Of a DNA stretch of 47,815 nt, positions 8,687-17,204 are shown in pieces. This DNA is from Oscillospiraceae bacterium Zagget6. GTDB lineage: Bacteria > Bacillota > Clostridia > Oscillospirales > Oscillospiraceae. Numbering within the stretch: the first letter of the stretch is position 1; the number at the start of each line of letters is the position of its first letter. The notes beneath the pieces were generated by a model, which was given only the letters and a program-made list of their open reading frames with translations, was not told the DNA's origin and searched no databases. Location of the stretch: positions 1 to 47,815 of the forward strand of contig MSHH01000045.1 of assembly GCA_001941075.1 (NCBI GenBank). Direction: 5' to 3'. The position numbers and the translations under genes were made by a program.

Positions 8687-9565
8687 TTACAGCTTGTTCT
8701 CGATCTTCCGGTTCAGAAGGCCCGTGGGCTTCACAAACAGAACGATGAAGAGAACGATGAAGGAGAACGCATCTCGATAGGCAGAGGAGATGTAGGTGGC
8801 GCCCAGGGCTTCCACCACGCCCAAAATCAGGCCGCCCAGCAGCGCGCCCCACAGGTTGCCGATGCCACCCAGAATGGCGGCGGCAAACGCTTTCAGGCCG
8901 ATGGTGGCACTCATGTCAGCCCGGGCGTAGGTGTAGGGGGCAATCAGAACGCCGGCACAGCAGGCCAAACCTGCGCTGATTCCGAATGTCATAAAACGCA
9001 TCAGGCTCACATTAATGCCCATCATGGTGGCACTTTCCGGGTTGGAGCTGGCCAGTTCCATGCACTTTCCGATTTTCACCTTGGTAAAGAAGAAGTGCAG
9101 GGCGATAATCAGCGCCAGGGAGACACAGATGGTACCAATGCTCTGGGGCGTGATTTTGAATCCGAAAATGTCAAGGGGAGTTGTGGAGAAGATGCTGGGG
9201 AATTTCTGGGGGTTGGTTCCAAAAAGAACCATCGCGCCGTTGCGGAGGACGTAGGAAACGCCTACCGTCGCAATCAGCAGATTGACGAAGGAACTGAACT
9301 CCACCCGGCGCAATACAAGGCGCTCCAGGCAGAAGCCCAGCGCGGCGGAGCAGACCACCGCCAGGGGAATGGCCACTAGGACATTCAGCCCGCCCACGTT
9401 GATCAGGGTCAGGCAGATAAACGTACCTATCATCATGACATCGCCGTGAGCGAAGTTCAGCATACCCAGGGATTTATAGACCATGGTAACGCCGACGGCC
9501 ATCAGCGCATACAGGCTGCCATTGGTCAACCCGTTTAAAATCTGTTGGACTAACAATCGTTTCAC
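8687..9565 (-). CDS. livH: Branched-chain-type ABC transporter permease LivH, non-ATG start
   Basis: A 292-residue membrane protein with the LivH signatures NGLTNGSLYALMAVGVTMVY, LNFAHGDVMMIG and the ATPase-contact loop NPESATMMGINVSLMRF. The first possible start at 9565 is GTG, but GAAAGG abuts it with no spacing. A TTG at 9556 stands six bases after GGGTG and would give a protein three residues shorter; either way the start is not ATG. With LivM it makes the transmembrane channel. A large stem-loop separates it from livJ. Confidence 0.9.
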   Translation of the reverse strand: MKRLLVQQILNGLTNGSLYALMAVGVTMVYKSLGMLNFAHGDVMMIGTFICLTLINVGGLNVLVAIPLAVVCSAALGFCLERLVLRRVEFSSFVNLLIATVGVSYVLRNGAMVLFGTNPQKFPSIFSTTPLDIFGFKITPQSIGTICVSLALIIALHFFFTKVKIGKCMELASSNPESATMMGINVSLMRFMTFGISAGLACCAGVLIAPYTYARADMSATIGLKAFAAAILGGIGNLWGALLGGLILGVVEALGATYISSAYRDAFSFIVLFIVLFVKPTGLLNRKIENKL

Positions 9566-9611
9566 CCTTTCTTTTTCTATATTTGCGATATTTGCAGCGG
9601 ATTCGTCTTAT

Positions 9612-9661
9612 GGCGGTGACCTCCCGAACGCAGCCGTTCTTCCTCTGGGACGGCCACCGCC
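9612..9661 (-). other. Intercistronic stem-loop between livJ and livH
   Basis: On the minus strand GGCGGTGGCC pairs with GGTCACCGCC across a loop that contains a smaller GTCCC/GGGA pairing. No T-run follows. Such a hairpin after a binding-protein gene commonly lets that gene be expressed at a higher level than the permeases, by attenuation or by protecting the 3' end of its mRNA. Confidence 0.6.
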
Positions 9662-9701
9662 CGCATTTGTTGTAATAATTCGTCGATGAGAGTTGGATAG
9701 C

Positions 9702-10904
9702 TTACTGCCAGTCGATGATTTCGTGGATTCCGTCCTTGACGGTGATGATCATCAGATCCTTCACCATTTCGCCGTTCTCATCGAAGGTAGTGGTGCCGGT
9801 CAGTCCGGTGTACTCTGCGGAGGCGATGTACTCGTTCAACACCTCGCCGCTGGACCAGTCCGCGCCGTCGGCAATGGCCCGCTCCACCGCGTCAGCGATG
9901 AGGTAGACTGCGTCGTAGGACTGGGGGCCGTTCTGGTCGTAGGAAGTCCCGTACAGTTCCTGATACTTGGTGTCGAACTCCTGAACGTCGGGGTCCGGGT
10001 CGGCAGCGTCGAAGGAGGTGCAAATGCAGATGCCTTCCACCGCGTCGCCGCCAAGGGTGACCAGCTCAGGGGAGTTCATGCCGTATCCGATCATCTGGTA
10101 ATCATAGCCGTACTGCTGCATCTGGGTCATAATGGCGGCACATTCCGTGTGGTAGCCCCACATGAAGAAGCAATCGGGCTGGGCGGCGTCCATCTTGCCC
10201 AGGATAACGGAGAAATCGGTATCGCCGGAGTTGTAAACCTCGGAATCCACCATCTCAATGCCGTACTCCTCTACCAGGCCAGCCACAATGTTGTAGCCGC
10301 CGGTGCCGAAGTCGGAGGACTCATAACACATGGCGATTTTGGTATAACCCAGAGACTGCGCGTACTTCAGCAGGGTCTTGGCGTTGGTGGTGTCGGTGGA
10401 GGTCATGCGGTAAATGTAGTCATTGCCGGATTCGGTGATGGACACGTTGGAGGAAGCGGGTGTGATCTGCGGGATGTGAGCAGCCTCGGTGATTTCCATG
10501 TTGGCCAGAGTGCAGGAGGAGGGCTGAGAGCCGATGACCACGTTGACCTTGTCCTGCTCCACCAGCTTCTGCACCGCAGTGACGGAGGTGGCGGGGACGG
10601 CTTCGTCATCCGCAGAAATCAGTTCGATCTGGATGGAACCGTTGATGCCGCCCTCCTCGTTGATCTCATCGACGGCCATCTGCACAGCGTTTTGCAGGAT
10701 GGCGCCGGAAACGGCGGAGGAACCGGACAGCGGGCAGACAAGGCCGATTTTGAACGTATCAGAGGAGGAAGTAGTGGTGGAGTCGGATGTTTCGGACGTT
10801 GTAGTGGTGCTCGTGTCGGCGTCGGAGGTGGAGCTGGAGCTGCCGCAGGCAGCCAGACTCAGCACCATTGCCAGCGCCAGGAGGAGGGCGGTGAGTTTCT
10901 TCAT
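9702..10904 (-). CDS. livJ: Periplasmic-binding-protein-type lipoprotein of the Liv transporter (LivJ/LivK family)
   Basis: A 400-residue precursor with a lipoprotein signal peptide MKKLTALLLALAMVLSLAAC (lipobox LAAC, lipidated Cys20) and a long Ser/Thr linker to about residue 49. The mature domain begins FKIGLVCPLSGSSAVSG and contains DEINEEGGINGSIQIELISADDEA and VIGSQPSS, the type I peripheral binding fold of leucine/isoleucine/valine and amide/urea binding proteins. It captures the substrate at the cell surface for LivHMGF. GAAAGGAT precedes the start. Confidence 0.92.
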   Translation of the reverse strand: MKKLTALLLALAMVLSLAACGSSSSTSDADTSTTTTSETSDSTTTSSSDTFKIGLVCPLSGSSAVSGAILQNAVQMAVDEINEEGGINGSIQIELISADDEAVPATSVTAVQKLVEQDKVNVVIGSQPSSCTLANMEITEAAHIPQITPASSNVSITESGNDYIYRMTSTDTTNAKTLLKYAQSLGYTKIAMCYESSDFGTGGYNIVAGLVEEYGIEMVDSEVYNSGDTDFSVILGKMDAAQPDCFFMWGYHTECAAIMTQMQQYGYDYQMIGYGMNSPELVTLGGDAVEGICICTSFDAADPDPDVQEFDTKYQELYGTSYDQNGPQSYDAVYLIADAVERAIADGADWSSGEVLNEYIASAEYTGLTGTTTFDENGEMVKDLMIITVKDGIHEIIDWQ

Positions 10905-10943
10905 GTGTTGGTCATCCTTTCTTTTGGGGGTTTATGATTCATA

Positions 10944-10960
10944 AATATCGTGCCGATATT
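10944..10960. promoter_or_regulatory. Perfect palindrome upstream of livJ
   Basis: AATATCG-TGC-CGATATT, 7-bp perfect arms, lies in the 83-base gap between the M29-like gene and livJ, about 40 bases before the livJ start. It differs in sequence from the TTACTCGTGTTT sites of the same cluster. It could be an operator for a second regulator or a short RNA hairpin. Confidence 0.45.
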
Positions 10961-10987
10961 GAATGACGAAGCAGTGATTTTCAAGGC

Positions 10988-11998
10988 TCAGTCGTCAAAC
11001 ACGACCTTGCCGTCCTTCCAGATGGTTTTGCCGTCCACGGTCATAGTGGCGTTGGAGAACATCATGTCGATGTGGAGGATAAAGTCCTGGTTGTCGGTCT
11101 CGTTGTTGCCGAAGGCGCAGTGCATATAGCCGTAGCAGCCCTCGTCCTCCAGCATCCTGCCGCACAGGGAGGCCGCCGGATTCAGTCCCACCGCCAACTC
11201 TCCGATGCGGTACATACCGGGGGTGTCGCCCTTGAGCTGGTCGCCCTCGGCCAGAGCCTTCTCAAACAGCCTGGATTCCTCGGTGTCCTGCTCCACACCG
11301 TCCACCAGGCCGGTGATTTTGGTGCAGAAGCTGTTTTCGATGTAGCAGACGATGGGCTGTTTCAGCATCTCGATGTAGGGATGGGTGATGGAACCGTCGA
11401 TGACCAGCTTGCCGTGGGCGGTGCCGGGGATAGCGCCCACAGCGCACTCCACATCAGGGGGAGAGCAGGTCTCACCAGGGTTACGAACCATGGCATACTG
11501 GGCAAAGATCTTGTGACCCTTGATACTGCAATAGTAATCGGTGCCCAGAGGGGAGGTGACGTGGACCTGGTCACCGCCTTCAAAGCCCTTGGCGATCTGA
11601 TCGACGTACTTCTTGCTCAGTCCCTCGAAGTCGTTGTACAGGCCGCCGCTCTCCAGCATCTTGTAGTCATAGTCGCAGCAGTTCAGGTCCCGTGCGCCGT
11701 TGGCGCAGGCGTTGCGCCGGGCGTGGCTGTGGGAGAGGGAGAATTTGGTGGCCCGGAAGATAACGTCGGCTTCCATCATGGCGGCGGCCACCAGATCCGT
11801 GGGCTCCTCGCCGTGCATCTTGCGGGTCTCCATCAGGATCAGGCTCTTGTTGGGGAACTCCTCAGCGGCGTCCCAGATGGCCATGCCCATCTCCAGGCAA
11901 TCCTCGTCAGTGACAATGAGGATCTTCTCGTCCTTTTGGCAGTTGGAGCACTGGGTCAGCAGCTTGCGGCAGGCCTCGTACACTTTTTTCTCACGCAT
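10988..11998 (-). CDS. M29 aminopeptidase / NicX-like metalloenzyme
   Basis: The protein (336 residues) resembles the family that joins M29 (aminopeptidase T type) peptidases and 2,5-dihydroxypyridine dioxygenase NicX. The C-terminal metal region is recognisable: AVGLNPAASLCGRMLEDEGCYGYMHCAFGNN and then FILHIDMMFSNATMTVDG, giving the Glu, His and His-x-Asp ligands expected in this fold. I set the start at 11998, nine bases after AAAGGA; the ATG at 12007 abuts that site. It is the first gene of the operon, followed by livJ. Either it cleaves an amide or peptide-like substrate, or it opens an aromatic ring; the operon context fits both and I cannot decide. Confidence 0.7.
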   Translation of the reverse strand: MREKKVYEACRKLLTQCSNCQKDEKILIVTDEDCLEMGMAIWDAAEEFPNKSLILMETRKMHGEEPTDLVAAAMMEADVIFRATKFSLSHSHARRNACANGARDLNCCDYDYKMLESGGLYNDFEGLSKKYVDQIAKGFEGGDQVHVTSPLGTDYYCSIKGHKIFAQYAMVRNPGETCSPPDVECAVGAIPGTAHGKLVIDGSITHPYIEMLKQPIVCYIENSFCTKITGLVDGVEQDTEESRLFEKALAEGDQLKGDTPGMYRIGELAVGLNPAASLCGRMLEDEGCYGYMHCAFGNNETDNQDFILHIDMMFSNATMTVDGKTIWKDGKVVFDD

Positions 11999-12093
11999 GA
12001 AAGACATTCCTTTCCAGATTAAAATGGAGGTAGTTGAGATATCAGCAGCGCAGGAAATGCGCTAACAGACGAATTTGAATGATTTCTTATTGG

Positions 12094-12105
12094 TTACTCG
12101 TGTTT
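12094..12105. promoter_or_regulatory. Operator candidate O1, TTACTCGTGTTT
   Basis: One of three copies around the LacI-type gene. The core ACnCGnGT is symmetric around a central CG, as LacI-family operators are. This copy lies about 95 bases before the first gene of the catabolic operon and downstream of a possible -10 (TATATT on the minus strand, 12119-12124). Confidence 0.7.
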
Positions 12106-12186
12106 CTTATCGGCAAAAAATATAAGATTTTTCTGGAAACACCGAACCAGCAAAACTACAAATGCAGTTGAATTATCTTTTGCTAG

Positions 12187-12198
12187 TTACTCGTGTTT
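12187..12198. promoter_or_regulatory. Operator candidate O2, TTACTCGTGTTT
   Basis: An exact second copy, 93 bases from O1 and in the same orientation, between the terminator of the lacI-type gene and the operon promoter region. The distance is close to nine helical turns, compatible with repression by looping. Confidence 0.68.
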
Positions 12199-12209
12199 CT
12201 GATGCTCAC

Positions 12210-12243
12210 AAATTTTGGCCCCCTGGGGGCTGGGCCAAAATTT
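12210..12243 (-). terminator. Terminator of the LacI-type regulator gene
   Basis: AAATTTTGGCCC and GGGCCAAAATTT form a long inverted repeat around CCCTGGGGGCT, about 14 bases after the regulator's stop codon. On the minus strand the stem ends in a TTTG stretch. It separates regulator and operon transcripts. Confidence 0.75.
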
Positions 12244-12256
12244 TCTCTTCGCAGAC

Positions 12257-13258
12257 TCAAACGCTCTGGCGTATCACTACGGATACATCCAGATAGGCGT
12301 CCTCGGGCTTCTCCCCATTGATCAGCCCCAGGAGCGTAGCGGAAAGCTGCCTGGCAAATTCTTTTTTGTCGAAATCCACTGTGGTCAGGGCCGGTGTGAC
12401 CACCGAACCGATGAATGCGTTGTCCGCGCCGGTAATCGCTACGTCCTCCGGCACCCGAAAACCAAGGGACTGTACATAGAGCATCACGTCCACGGCCAGA
12501 TGGTCGTTGCACACCAGAAAGGCGGTGGGACGTTCTTCCGGGGTGCTTTCCACCAGCAACTGAAAGATGGCGCGGCGGAACGTCTCCTCGGATTCAGTGT
12601 TTGTCAGAATGAACTCCGGGCGCAGCTCCAGCCCGTGGCTGGACATCGTTTTTTCGTAGGCTTTCATACGGAAATCGTCACTGCCCAGGCCAATGGTCTG
12701 GTACCGGACCGGCGGGATAAAAACGATTTTCTTGTGTCCCCGGTGGATGAGATAATTGGCGCATTTTGTGACGCCTTCGGCGTAATCTGGCACTACAACT
12801 ACAATATTTGGCGCAAGTTCATCGTAATGGCGGGTCTTATAGAGGGCGATGGGAATGCCGTTGCTTGCGATCAGGTTCAGCTGTTCGGTGGAATACCGGT
12901 TAGACATCATGAACACCGCATCAAACCGACGGTTGATGATCATTCGCACAAAGCTCTCATCGTCCCGGCTGTAGCAGTGGGATACATAATACCCTTCCTC
13001 AAACAGCATCTCTTCCGCGTATTGCAGCCAGTCGTTGCGCAGGTTGTCGCAGACAAAAGCGATTTGCATGGACTGGTTGGTCTTTAATCCCCGCGCCATC
13101 ATGTTGGGCGAGTAATTCAATTTTTCGACGGCGTCCAACACGGCCTTGCGTTTTTCTCCGCTGACGAATTTGGAATTGTTGAGTACATAAGACACAACAG
13201 CGGGAGAGACGCCAGCCGCCTTTGCCACATCGTTGCGTGTAACAGCTTTCTTTGTCAT
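12257..13258 (-). CDS. LacI-family transcriptional regulator of the catabolic operon
   Basis: A 333-residue repressor. The N-terminal helix-turn-helix VTRNDVAKAAGVSPAVVSYVLNNSKFVS and the hinge NYSPNMMARGLKT are typical. The rest is the periplasmic-binding-protein-like effector domain, ending in the family segment AITGADNAFIGSVVTPALTTVDFDKKEFA. The start at 13258 is preferred, since an earlier in-frame GTG at 13297 has no ribosome site and would prefix the HTH. It has its own promoter overlapping one copy of TTACTCGTGTTT, with two further copies before the adjacent operon, so it probably represses itself and the operon. The ligand is unknown. Confidence 0.9.
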   Translation of the reverse strand: MTKKAVTRNDVAKAAGVSPAVVSYVLNNSKFVSGEKRKAVLDAVEKLNYSPNMMARGLKTNQSMQIAFVCDNLRNDWLQYAEEMLFEEGYYVSHCYSRDDESFVRMIINRRFDAVFMMSNRYSTEQLNLIASNGIPIALYKTRHYDELAPNIVVVVPDYAEGVTKCANYLIHRGHKKIVFIPPVRYQTIGLGSDDFRMKAYEKTMSSHGLELRPEFILTNTESEETFRRAIFQLLVESTPEERPTAFLVCNDHLAVDVMLYVQSLGFRVPEDVAITGADNAFIGSVVTPALTTVDFDKKEFARQLSATLLGLINGEKPEDAYLDVSVVIRQSV

Positions 13259-13332
13259 TCCGCTTTTACGCTCCTGTATTCTGCGTTTCAGTGACACGTA
13301 GTTTCTATTGGTTTCTTTTTTCTTTAATTCAG

Positions 13333-13344
13333 TTACTCGTGTTT
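13333..13344. promoter_or_regulatory. Operator candidate O3, TTACTCGTGTTT
   Basis: The third exact copy, seven bases downstream of the -10 of the regulator promoter and about 75 bases before its start codon: the position where a repressor would block its own transcription. Confidence 0.7.
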
Positions 13345-13350
13345 ATATGT

Positions 13351-13379
13351 ACTATAAAACTTTTCCTTTCATTCGTCAA
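13351..13379 (-). promoter_or_regulatory. Sigma-A-type promoter of the LacI-type gene
   Basis: On the minus strand TTGACG (13374-13379), 17 bases, TATAGT (13351-13356). Operator O3 follows directly. Confidence 0.75.
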
Positions 13380-13621
13380 TAGAAAAAGTCCGCCATTTTT
13401 AATTTTTGTAGGAACGCACATATTTGACCGGGGTGTTTTCGTCGTTTTTCACAAGGAAGGCCCCTGTTCATATTTCAAATATCCCGTAAATCGGAAGAAA
13501 TGTTCTGTTTTTTCCAGTCGTATCGTTGGTTTGCCGCTTGACATTCGTGTTATACTGAGGCAACAGCAGGTTTGGCAAAGGCGCCGCACGACTGCTGCCA
13601 TATGAAAAGGGGACGTTCTAC

Positions 13622-14884
13622 ATGAAAGACAATGGCGTCATTTCATTCAACGAGCAAATCCTGGAACAAATCATGGAGCTGGGCTGCCGTATGCTCACCG
13701 CAGGCGGGGAGGTCCATCGGGTGGAGGACACCCTCGTCCGGCTCTGCCGAGCCTATGGCGCATCCCACACCGATGTGTTTACCATCACATCCAGCATTGT
13801 GGTCACGGTTCATTTCCCCCAGCGACCGCCTATGACACAAACCTGCCGCGTACCGGCCATGCGTACCGACATGGACGCCCTGACGAAGCTAAACACGCTT
13901 TCCCGCGATGTTTGCGCGCACCCGTGTTCCGCCGAGGTCTGGCGGGTAAAGATGTCCAAAATTGCACCGACACGGGACTGTATTCCCGCCCAGGCCGCTG
14001 TATGGGCGCTGGTCTCTACCTGCTTTGCCCTGTTCTTCGGCGGCACCCTGGTGGATGGCGTGTGCAGCGCTCTGGTGGGGGCGGTGCTTTTGCTCCTCAA
14101 GAGCTGGCTGGACCGACGGCTGCCAAACAGTTACTTCGTCATTGTCCTGTGCGGCATGGCGGGAGGTGCTTTGAGTATGCTCCCCGGCCTTTTTATCCCG
14201 GATGTCTCTCCGTTTTACATCAACATCGGCAATATTATGCTGCTCATCCCCGGCATCGCTTTGACCACGTCTATCCGGGATATGTTCTCCGGCGACACGA
14301 TCTCCGGGCTAATGCGCTTTGTAGAGGCGTTTCTCATCAGCATGGTCATTGCCTGGAGCTTTGCGCTGTTCTCCACCGAGACCATCCCCGTGGCGGATGA
14401 ACAGACCGCCTGGGCGCAGCTGATCACCGCACTGGTGGGTTCCCTGGGATTCTCCTGGGTATTTCACAACCAGGCCAGGCTCGGCTTGCCCTCTGCGGCA
14501 GGAGGGCCGCTGTGCTGGGCAGCGGTGCTGCTGGCACAGTGGTCAGGCATCTCGGAATACGCCGGATATGCGCTGGGGGCCGTCCTCGTGGCCCTTTATG
14601 CGGAATATATGGCACGCCGGGAGCGCTGCCCGGCCACTGTGTTCCTGACTGTCGGCACCATTCCTCTGATCCCCGGCAAATCCCTCTACATCACCATGCG
14701 GTATGCGATGGAGGGAGCCTGGCACTCTTTTCTCACCCAGGGAATGGCGACGCTGGTTTATGCCTGTTCCATATCCGCAGGAATCCTCCTTGTGATGGTT
14801 CTATGGCAGGCGGTCTCTTTTCGGAAACAACATCCTCTAATCGGAAAACCGCTGGTCAAAGAGCGCTCGTGGCAAAACGATTAA
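13622..14884 (+). CDS. ThrE-type threonine/serine exporter family membrane protein
   Basis: A 420-residue protein with the N-terminal ThrE (DUF1212) part, GCRMLTAGGEVHRVEDTLVRLCRAYG and VFTITSSIVVTV, followed by transmembrane segments, and the C-terminal ThrE_2 (DUF3815) part with RERCPATVFLTVGTIPLIPGKSLYITM. Many bacteria split these into two genes; here they are fused, as in actinobacterial ThrE. It is predicted to export threonine, serine or similar small amino acids. It reads away from the LacI-type gene and has its own ribosome site (GGGGA eight bases before ATG) and terminator. It need not belong to the catabolic operon, though an exporter beside an importer of amino-acid-like compounds is suggestive. 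Confidence 0.9.
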   Translation: MKDNGVISFNEQILEQIMELGCRMLTAGGEVHRVEDTLVRLCRAYGASHTDVFTITSSIVVTVHFPQRPPMTQTCRVPAMRTDMDALTKLNTLSRDVCAHPCSAEVWRVKMSKIAPTRDCIPAQAAVWALVSTCFALFFGGTLVDGVCSALVGAVLLLLKSWLDRRLPNSYFVIVLCGMAGGALSMLPGLFIPDVSPFYINIGNIMLLIPGIALTTSIRDMFSGDTISGLMRFVEAFLISMVIAWSFALFSTETIPVADEQTAWAQLITALVGSLGFSWVFHNQARLGLPSAAGGPLCWAAVLLAQWSGISEYAGYALGAVLVALYAEYMARRERCPATVFLTVGTIPLIPGKSLYITMRYAMEGAWHSFLTQGMATLVYACSISAGILLVMVLWQAVSFRKQHPLIGKPLVKERSWQND

Positions 14885-14894
14885 ACAAGAAACG

Positions 14895-14940
14895 AAAAGT
14901 CACATTGCGGCCTTAAAAGCCTGCAATGTGACTTTTGTTC
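14895..14940 (+). terminator. Terminator of the ThrE-type gene
   Basis: AAAAGTCACATTGC and GCAATGTGACTTTT are perfect 14-bp arms around a short loop, ten bases after the stop codon; the downstream arm ends in TTTTGTTCT. Confidence 0.88.
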
Positions 14941-15218
14941 TGTCTGGTTGGATGTATCCGGGAATCTTTCCTGTCATTGGTGACAGGAAGGCGTTCTCCA
15001 AGTTGGTTGCTGTTCAGTACCCCGTGACAGGTTTTCGCAAGTTGTACGTCGTATTTGTTATGCAGACCGCTCCTGCTTCAACCGCATGGACGGTGGGAAC
15101 ATGGTATCCTTCTTCGTCTTGACGATGAGGTATCCGGTGCAAATAATCATCGAAGCGACTGTGGCGGAGGAGCAGCCAAGCCCCAGATGAGTCAGCGTGA
15201 CCACCTCGTAATTTTGAA
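14941..15218. other. Gap without a recognisable gene
   Basis: I see no supported coding region. A short hairpin CCTGTCA-TTGG-TGACAGG lies at 14970-14987. A minus-strand open frame over 15058-15243 contains no feature I recognise and has no convincing ribosome site; it may be a relic cut by the adjoining repeat. Confidence 0.4.
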
Positions 15219-15355
15219 GGATGACAACATTTGGATTCTTCAAAAATTGTTCCTATAAAGGCGCTTTTTCGGGTTTAGGAAGCCTTTTCAAGCCATTTGT
15301 ACGTAGTTCCTAATTCTCCACAAACAGGGCTGTTTAGGTTGGGGTAAAATTGGGG
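15219..15355. repeat. Dispersed repeat, copy A (about 140 bases)
   Basis: Begins GGATGACAACATTTGG, contains TCAAAAATTGTTCC and GGGTTTAGGAAGC, and ends TTTAGGTTGGGGTAAAATTG followed by GGG. The same landmarks occur in the same order at 38825-38964, where the repeat ends an amidoligase-like gene. Its last part is a doublet with an 11-base period (TTGGGGTAAAA then TTGGGGTAAAC, 15339-15360), the arrangement of arm-type sites bound by tyrosine integrases. No coding region is evident in it. Confidence 0.75.
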
Positions 15356-15368
15356 TAAACGAAACTCA

Positions 15369-17060
15369 TTAAACTCCCTGCACTCGCTCCATCTTGACCC
15401 TGCACTTCTTCTTATAAAACGCGATGCCGTAGTGGATGATCTCCGGCGGCACATCAATACCAAAGTACTCATCATAACGCTTTGCTGTGATTTGTTCCAG
15501 CGCATCCTGAGCCTTTTGCTCCAACTGCCGCTCGTCCGCAGTGTATTTCACTTCAATGATAACGCCGAAGTTTTTCTTCCGTTTCTTCACCGGCTCTACG
15601 ATAATATCTGCCCGACCATTTCCGGCTTCCCGGTTAGAGAGTACCCGCCAACCGTGGTTGCTGTTCAACATTCCCAACAATATCCCGTGGTAGAAGTTCT
15701 CTCGTTTTTCCAGCGTTCCGCCGTCCAGGAAGCTGATGGAGTCAGCCATGCAGTCGTTGAGATACTCCTGTATTTCAACAGGGTCGCCATTTTCAACGGC
15801 GTCCAGCAGACTGCTCAGTCCCTCAGTGTCCGCAGAAATTTTGTCAGAAAACCACTCGTCGATTTTATCAATGAAAATAGAACGAATCTCCTGATTGGGA
15901 ATCGTCAATTCATATTCACCGTTTTCATTCATTCCACGCTGAGTCAGATAGCCAGTGGTAAATAAAATGCTCCACAAATGCTCTGGTTTCCGGTCAATTT
16001 CGGGATAGGTCAGGTCCAGCTTTAGCTTTTTGGATACACTTTCTCCTGCAATCAGTTTTTCAATTTGCTCTTTGGTTTTCAGGTCTGCCTTCTCCGCAAA
16101 GCGGACGATCATATCGTTGCTGCTGGTGTTGGCCCAGAAGTTTTGTGGCCTAATAACGGGTTCATGTTGCAGATAATTGCACCATTTCACTACATCCCAT
16201 GGGCAGTATACATTTGTCTGCCCAAAGCAGTAGCCGTCGTACCATTCTTTCGTGAGTTTGTAGTGTTTATCCAAGCCATAATATCGAAGGATTTCTTGTA
16301 CCTCTGCATCTGTAAAACCAAACCATTCATCATATTGAGCATCCACGATTGTATTGACACTCAGGTTGTTCAGCCCGGTGAAAATACTCTCTTTTGAGAT
16401 GCGCAGACAGCCCGTCAACACCGCAAGCTGCAAAGCGTCGTTGGTTTTCAGGGCGGCGTTGAGCATCTGCCGAATCAGCAAAATCATCTGGTCGTAGTAG
16501 CCACGTTGATAGGCTTTATCCAGGGGAACATCGTATTCATCGACTAAGATAACAACTTTTTTGCCGTAGTGCTCATAGAGCAGTTGGGAAAGCAGTCTAA
16601 GACTATTTTCCAGTTTTCCCTTTTCCATCTCTAAGTCACGGAACATTTGTTGCTCTGTCTGACTCAACCGGTCACTATTTTCAAGGAAACGAAAACGTCT
16701 TGCCTCAAACCCAATAATGCTCCACAAACCTTGCCGAGCGTCTTCATACTCCCAGCCTTCTACCCCTTTCAGGCTGATGGAAATAACTGGGTACTGCCCC
16801 ATATGCTGTTCGCACAGTGCTGTTTCTTTGGAGATCTCCAGTCCGTCAAAGAGGCTTTTGTCTGTCCCGACTTCAAAGAAATACCGGAGCATACTCATAT
16901 TCAGCGTTTTGCCGAAACGCCGGGGACGAGTGAAAAGTGTCACATCACAGAAATTGCTGAGCAGCTCTTTAATCAGCCCGGTCTTATCCACATAATACAG
17001 GTTTTCATGGCGCAGTTTTTCAAAATTTTCCGTTCCGATGGGCAGCCTTTTTCTCTCCAT
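15369..17060 (-). CDS. AAA-ATPase-like protein with C-terminal PD-(D/E)XK nuclease domain, intact copy
   Basis: A 563-residue protein. The N-terminal half is AAA-ATPase-like: YYVDKTGLIKELL, degenerate P-loop RPRRFGKTL, and VVILVDEYDVPLDKAYQ (Walker B-like). The C-terminal part holds the PD-(D/E)XK core ADIIVEPVKKRKKNFGVIIEVKY (Asp, then Glu-Val-Lys), followed by AQDALEQITAKRY. This family is abundant in gut Bacteroidota and Clostridia and has no settled function; ideas range from nucleic-acid processing to mobile-element-associated roles. The start at 17060 is chosen because GGAGGTGAC lies just before it. It stands alone, and is nearly the same as the broken copy at 1-1226. Confidence 0.88.
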   Translation of the reverse strand: MERKRLPIGTENFEKLRHENLYYVDKTGLIKELLSNFCDVTLFTRPRRFGKTLNMSMLRYFFEVGTDKSLFDGLEISKETALCEQHMGQYPVISISLKGVEGWEYEDARQGLWSIIGFEARRFRFLENSDRLSQTEQQMFRDLEMEKGKLENSLRLLSQLLYEHYGKKVVILVDEYDVPLDKAYQRGYYDQMILLIRQMLNAALKTNDALQLAVLTGCLRISKESIFTGLNNLSVNTIVDAQYDEWFGFTDAEVQEILRYYGLDKHYKLTKEWYDGYCFGQTNVYCPWDVVKWCNYLQHEPVIRPQNFWANTSSNDMIVRFAEKADLKTKEQIEKLIAGESVSKKLKLDLTYPEIDRKPEHLWSILFTTGYLTQRGMNENGEYELTIPNQEIRSIFIDKIDEWFSDKISADTEGLSSLLDAVENGDPVEIQEYLNDCMADSISFLDGGTLEKRENFYHGILLGMLNSNHGWRVLSNREAGNGRADIIVEPVKKRKKNFGVIIEVKYTADERQLEQKAQDALEQITAKRYDEYFGIDVPPEIIHYGIAFYKKKCRVKMERVQGV

Positions 17061-17204
17061 GTCCGTCACCTCCAAGACCGAATCATATAATTTACTTATG
17101 GTGATAGCTTATCACAAATAAAGGAGCTTATCAAGAGTTGTCCTAAAGAATACTTGAAATAGGCTGTTCAGCCAAGCCTTTTCTACTTCCAGGCTGACAA
17201 AACA

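Noticed and set aside
13538-13556. Promoter for the ThrE-type gene (TTGACA near TATACT)
   Set aside because: The two boxes are only seven bases apart, so they cannot act together; no other -35 at proper distance is convincing.
15369-17060. ATPase/nuclease gene as a phage-defence system
   Set aside because: Family function is unsettled, there is no partner gene nearby, and the neighbours are metabolic; no positive evidence for defence.
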